Source of the DNA: Acidobacteriota bacterium
GTDB lineage: Bacteria; Acidobacteriota; Terriglobia; Bryobacterales; Bryobacteraceae
DNA length: 64,000 bases
Assembly: GCA_026393985.1 (NCBI GenBank)
Contig: JAPKZB010000078.1
Coordinates: 62,001-126,000, forward strand
Direction of reading: 5' to 3'
In this document: positions 60,886-64,000 of the stretch, piece after piece
Position numbering within the stretch: the first letter of the stretch is position 1
How the letters are laid out: each line of letters starts with the position of its first letter
Notes under the pieces: model-generated
Databases searched by the model: none
What the model was told of the DNA's origin: nothing
The model's input: only the letters and a program-made list of their open reading frames with translations
Program-made: the position numbers and the translations under genes

Positions 60886-61694
60886 TGCGCGGACTCCTTG
60901 CTGCGGATATCCTGCTTGGCAAGGTAGGCGAGCAGGTCGCGGAGTTCGGTGCGGGAAAGACGCTTGGCGAAGTCGGTGGGCATGGGGGTGGTGTCGGAGA
61001 TGGTCAGTTTTTTAACGTCGCGCATTTGAATCAGGTGGAGCGCGCCTTTGGTGTCGACCAGTTGGAGCGAGTAGTTGCTGCGGTTCTTGGCGACGCCTTC
61101 GAGCTTCTGGCCGTTCTTGAGTTCGACGGTGGCCGCTTCGTTGCCGAGGTAGTAAAGGTCCTTGGCCGGTTCAACGACGGATTCGCGAATCACCGCCAGC
61201 GGACGGCTGCCGCCGATGTTCGACAGATCCGGGCCCATGCTGCCGCCCTGTCCGCGGATGGAATGGCAATTGGCGCAGCCCGCCTTGGCACCCCAGTAGA
61301 TGGCTTTACCGGCCGCCGGGTCGCCGGGCACGGGGTTGGTGCTCGCCGGGCCGGTCAGCGAGTGGATGAAGGCGACGAGGTTCCAGGTCTGGTCGTCGGG
61401 GAGCTTGGTGGCCGGCATGTCGGCCACGCCGTTGCGGATCACCGAAAAAATGTTTTCATCGCTGAGCGGATGCCACAGCGAGCGGCGCACCAGGTTGGGG
61501 CCGCGCGCGCCGCCGCCGCCGTCGGGGCCGTGGCACCCCGCGCAGGAACCCATGAAGAGCTTGGTGCCGGCGGCGATGGCCTCGGGGTTGCCGATGGCGG
61601 GATTCTTGGAGTCGCTCAGGTACATCCCATGCTGCGCCAGCACGGGGAGAGCAAACAGAGCTGCGGCGAATGGAGTTGCGGCAAAGACACGCAT
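60882..61694 (-). CDS. Secreted dihaem cytochrome c partner of the PQQ dehydrogenase
   Basis: The 270-residue protein has a signal peptide (ending LPVLAQ) and two haem motifs: CAGCH near residue 51 with GVADMP Met and CANCH near 140. It aligns with the N-terminal half of the fusion at 55863 (SKNPAIGNPEAIAAGTKLF versus KNPLAGKPEAIAAGKRLY). This shows that the same system exists here in split form. It is coupled to the PQQ gene by an ATGA overlap. TAGACT and AGGG stand 9-15 nt before its ATG. Confidence 0.93.
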   Translation of the reverse strand: MRVFAATPFAAALFALPVLAQHGMYLSDSKNPAIGNPEAIAAGTKLFMGSCAGCHGPDGGGGARGPNLVRRSLWHPLSDENIFSVIRNGVADMPATKLPDDQTWNLVAFIHSLTGPASTNPVPGDPAAGKAIYWGAKAGCANCHSIRGQGGSMGPDLSNIGGSRPLAVIRESVVEPAKDLYYLGNEAATVELKNGQKLEGVAKNRSNYSLQLVDTKGALHLIQMRDVKKLTISDTTPMPTDFAKRLSRTELRDLLAYLAKQDIRSKESAQ

Positions 61695-61826
61695 AGTGAC
61701 CCTAGTCTATGCCAGTCGGTGCATTGGAATCACCTGGGTGGTGTAAAAGCACCAAAATCGGGCAATTTCGACGGGTTTTCGCCGTGGCCCCCTACTTGCA
61801 GAAGCAGCAGCCGAGGTAACACCAAC

Positions 61827-62162
61827 ATGAAAACCCTTCTGATCGGTCTTGTCTTCGGCCTCGCCCTCAGCGCCCAACCCTACGCGGGCCGCGGCGGGTC
61901 CGGCTTCGATCACGGCTACGGCCCGGCGGCCGCGGCTGACAACTTCGCTGCCCGTATCGCGTTTGGCGAACGCACCGGCCGCCTGACGCCGCGTGAAGCA
62001 CGCCGCTTGTGGGAGATGGAGCGCCATCTGCAGCGCGAAATCGGCCGGGCCTCCCGCTTCGGCTTCTCCCGCGGCGAACGCGAACGGATCGCCCGGCTGT
62101 CGGCACAACTCGATGCCGCCATCGCCCGGCAGATGCGCGACGGCGACCGCCGCTGGCGCTAA
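61827..62162 (+). CDS. Small secreted alpha-helical protein of unknown function
   Basis: The 111-residue protein has a signal peptide (MKTLLIGLVFGLALSAQ), a Gly-rich stretch, then a charged helical region: NFAARIAFGERTGRLTPREARRLWEMERHLQREIGRA and later GERERIARLSAQLDAAIARQM, given here only in part. The Arg/Glu-rich helices resemble CpxP/Spy-like or other periplasmic small proteins, but I do not assign a family. GAGGT lies 10 nt before ATG 61827. It is followed 34 bp later by the ceramidase-like gene. The 132-bp gap before it (61695-61826) holds no clear element. Confidence 0.8.
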   Translation: MKTLLIGLVFGLALSAQPYAGRGGSGFDHGYGPAAAADNFAARIAFGERTGRLTPREARRLWEMERHLQREIGRASRFGFSRGERERIARLSAQLDAAIARQMRDGDRRWR

Positions 62163-62196
62163 CACTCCGGCGCGGGGAGTGCTGTAGGCTGAGGAA

Positions 62197-63615
62197 ATGC
62201 CCCATCTCCAAGCCGGCACTGGCCGTAGCGACATCACCCCCGCGCCGGGGACACCCCAAGGCATCTGGGGCGCGCAACTGCATCAGCGCGGCGCCGGCGC
62301 CGACATGCCGCTCTACGCCACGGCCCTCGCCCTTTCCGACGGCGCCACCACCGCGCTGCTGATCGACGTCGACGTCATCGGCTTCAACGAAGAGTGGGCC
62401 ACCCGCGTTACCACCGCCGTTGCCGAGCTCACCGGCCTACCCGCCGCCGCCATCCGCGTGGCCGCCTCGCACACCCACTCCGGACCCAAAACGCTTCGCC
62501 TCGAAGTCGTCTCCGAAGGCCTCGACATGGGCCTCGAATACCTTGAAACCCTGCCCCGCCGCATCGCCGGCGCCGGCTGGCAGGCGCTGCGCAATCTGCG
62601 CCCCGTGCGCGTAGCGGCCGGCGAAGGCGCCTGCGCCATCAACGTCAACCGGCGGCTTACCCTCGACAACGGCCGCGTCGTCGTCGGCCGCAACTGGCAG
62701 GCCCCCGTAGACCGCACCGTGCGCGTCATCCGCTTCGACGACCTCGACGAGCAGCCGGTGGCCGTCATCGTCCACTACGCCTGCCACCCCACCATCATGG
62801 CCTGGGATAACGAGTGGTTCACTCCCGACTTCCCCGGCGTCGTCCGCGAGGTCGTCGAACGCGACCTCGGCGGCCACTGTCTCTTTCTCCAAGGCGCCGC
62901 CGGATCCGTCGGACCCATCCTCGGCTTCACCGGCGACCGCGCCGTCTACCGCCGCCTCGGCCGCATCCTGGGCCTCGAAGCCGCCAAGGTCGCGCTGTCC
63001 ATCGACACCCGCCAGCGCACCGAACGCTTCGTCGGGGTCATGGAATCCGGAGCGCCCATCGCCCTCTACGACGAGGTGCCAACCCCGGACGCCCCCGTCC
63101 CCTTCACCATGCGCTGCCGCACGCTCCGCCTGCCGGCCAACGAGTTCCCACCCCACGCCGAACTCGTCGAAGCGGTCACCCAACTCCGCGCCGCGCTCGA
63201 CGCCGCCCGCGCCGCTGGCAGCGGCGTCCGCGAAGCCACCGCGGCTCTCACCCGCGCCACGATGAAAGAAGAGCGCGCCCGCATGGTGCGCGGCCAAGCC
63301 TTCGTCGAACGCCAATTGCAGGTCCTCCGCCTCGGCGACATCGTCCTCGTCTCCATGCAGGACGAGCCGTTCGGCGAAATCGGCGACCGCATCGTCGCCG
63401 GCAGCCCGTTCCGCCACACGCTCGTCTCCGGCTACTCCAACGGCACCTTCGGCTACATGCCCACCCGCGCCGCCTTCGCCGAAGGCGGCTACGAGGTCGA
63501 CACGGCGCTCTACGGCCCCGCCACCGAAGACCTCGTCGTCGAAGCGGCCCTGGCCCTGCTAGGAGAGCTCGACCCGCCCGGCGTAGCGCCGTGCCAGCAC
63601 ACTGCAAACGAATAG
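62197..63615 (+). CDS. Neutral/alkaline ceramidase-like hydrolase (N-terminal-domain type)
   Basis: The 472-residue protein matches neutral/alkaline non-lysosomal ceramidases in the N-terminal domain: AGTGRSDITPAPGTP, zinc-site His in AASHTHSGPK and HYACHPTIM, LFLQGAAGSVGP, and GYSNGTFGYMPTRAAFAEGGYEV. It is shorter than classical ceramidases (about 640-750 residues), lacking the C-terminal Ig-like domain, and no signal peptide is evident. Such shorter forms hydrolyse amides of unknown identity in many soil bacteria. GAGGA lies just before the ATG. Its 3' end overlaps the convergent transporter gene by 57 nt. Confidence 0.88.
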   Translation: MPHLQAGTGRSDITPAPGTPQGIWGAQLHQRGAGADMPLYATALALSDGATTALLIDVDVIGFNEEWATRVTTAVAELTGLPAAAIRVAASHTHSGPKTLRLEVVSEGLDMGLEYLETLPRRIAGAGWQALRNLRPVRVAAGEGACAINVNRRLTLDNGRVVVGRNWQAPVDRTVRVIRFDDLDEQPVAVIVHYACHPTIMAWDNEWFTPDFPGVVREVVERDLGGHCLFLQGAAGSVGPILGFTGDRAVYRRLGRILGLEAAKVALSIDTRQRTERFVGVMESGAPIALYDEVPTPDAPVPFTMRCRTLRLPANEFPPHAELVEAVTQLRAALDAARAAGSGVREATAALTRATMKEERARMVRGQAFVERQLQVLRLGDIVLVSMQDEPFGEIGDRIVAGSPFRHTLVSGYSNGTFGYMPTRAAFAEGGYEVDTALYGPATEDLVVEAALALLGELDPPGVAPCQHTANE

Positions 63616-64000
63616 CTGAATCTGGTGGTAAACGATGATCGGCAGCAGGATCGGCCCCAGACTCGCCGAGCCGGCAAAGATCAACTTCGCCATCGGCGCA
63701 CCCGACGCCAGCGTCTTCTTCGATCCGCACAGCACGGCGACAATCTCATCGGGAACGTTAAAGCGCAGCACCCGCGCCAGCGTGGTCGTCAGCGCCAGTA
63801 CGAAAGCCAGCAGAGCCGAAGTCGCCAGCACCGTCAGCGCCAGAACGCCCGGGCCATAGGTGGTCCACAGCCCCGCGTTCACCGAATCCGAAAACGCGGC
63901 AAACACCAGCAGCAGGATGATGCACTTGTCCGAGATCGCCGTGTACTTCTTGTACCGGCCGAAAAACTTGCCGGCGAACGGGCGCAGCAGTTGCCCGAGC
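63559..64000 (-). CDS. SBF-like (bile acid:sodium symporter family) transporter, 5' part outside the window
   Basis: The reading frame is open from the right window edge to a stop at 63559, covering the C-terminal 146 residues. It shows three to four membrane helices (KCIILLLVFAAFSDSV, LTVLATSALLAFVLALTTTL, SLGPILLPIIVYHQIQLFV), with FAGKFFGRY at the edge. This fits the PF13593-type sodium/bile acid cotransporter relatives (YfeH-like). It is truncated by the window, so the start is not seen. Confidence 0.85.
   Translation of the reverse strand, partial: LGQLLRPFAGKFFGRYKKYTAISDKCIILLLVFAAFSDSVNAGLWTTYGPGVLALTVLATSALLAFVLALTTTLARVLRFNVPDEIVAVLCGSKKTLASGAPMAKLIFAGSASLGPILLPIIVYHQIQLFVCSVLARRYAGRVELS

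Noticed and set aside
1-64000. CRISPR arrays, insertion sequences, phage genes or attachment sites
   Set aside because: I found no direct-repeat array, transposase, integrase or phage structural gene on either strand.

Overview
The window is a chromosomal segment of a GC-rich, Gram-negative bacterium. It most resembles the Solibacteres/Bryobacterales branch of the Acidobacteriota. This is inferred from content: two DUF1549/DUF1553 (PSD1) plus DUF1501 pairs, secreted DUF1080, sulfatase, PQQ-dehydrogenase and small lipocalin-like proteins, an alternative complex III plus caa3 oxidase operon, and Kdo (LPS) genes. I see no phage, insertion sequence, CRISPR array or rRNA. One tRNA (Leu, anticodon GAG) is present. 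Genes are packed tightly, with many 1-20 nt overlaps, and no gene-free stretch exceeds 300 bp.

Layout. 1-17.5 kb: a secreted SGNH hydrolase-DUF1080 protein; the Kdo/CTP operon kdsB-pyrG-kdsA; two PSD1/DUF1501 gene pairs on opposite strands; a secreted beta-helix protein with a zinc alcohol dehydrogenase; a small secreted protein; and an unrecognised Tat-type protein. 17.5-30 kb: one long minus-strand respiratory operon, actABCDEF, then a membrane protein of unknown function, a SCO copper chaperone and coxBACD. It encodes quinol oxidation by alternative complex III and oxygen reduction by an A2-type caa3 oxidase. 30-35 kb: divergent from it, a sensor kinase, a response regulator with an unusual REC-XRE layout, and a TonB-dependent-receptor-like barrel, all translationally coupled.

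35-43.4 kb: a six-gene minus-strand run (TIM-barrel isomerase/epimerase, CPA2 antiporter, DUF6454-like protein, sulfatase, SDR, and a three-enzyme fusion) lies divergent from a GntR/UTRA regulator. The 36-bp gap between them holds a perfect 15-bp palindrome. The 891-residue fusion joins an exonuclease/endonuclease/phosphatase domain, an amidohydrolase and an alpha/beta hydrolase, with catalytic residues visible in all three; it is the most unusual protein here. 43.4-48.4 kb: a PilZ-J-domain-winged-helix protein converges on a glycoside-hydrolase-like protein and a TPR/outer-membrane-barrel protein that look like a polysaccharide export pair.

48.4-55.9 kb: a plus-strand housekeeping run of glutaryl-CoA dehydrogenase, secG, tRNA-Leu, a thioredoxin-like protein, citrate synthase, a secreted ankyrin protein, an RraA-like protein, an NAD-dependent epimerase and ferrochelatase, closed by a strong terminator. 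55.9-64 kb: a fused cytochrome c-PQQ dehydrogenase and, 1 kb away, a split two-gene version of the same system, flanking a Fes-type esterase whose C-terminus is displaced by a frameshift. A small secreted protein, a neutral-ceramidase-like protein and a truncated SBF-like transporter complete the window.
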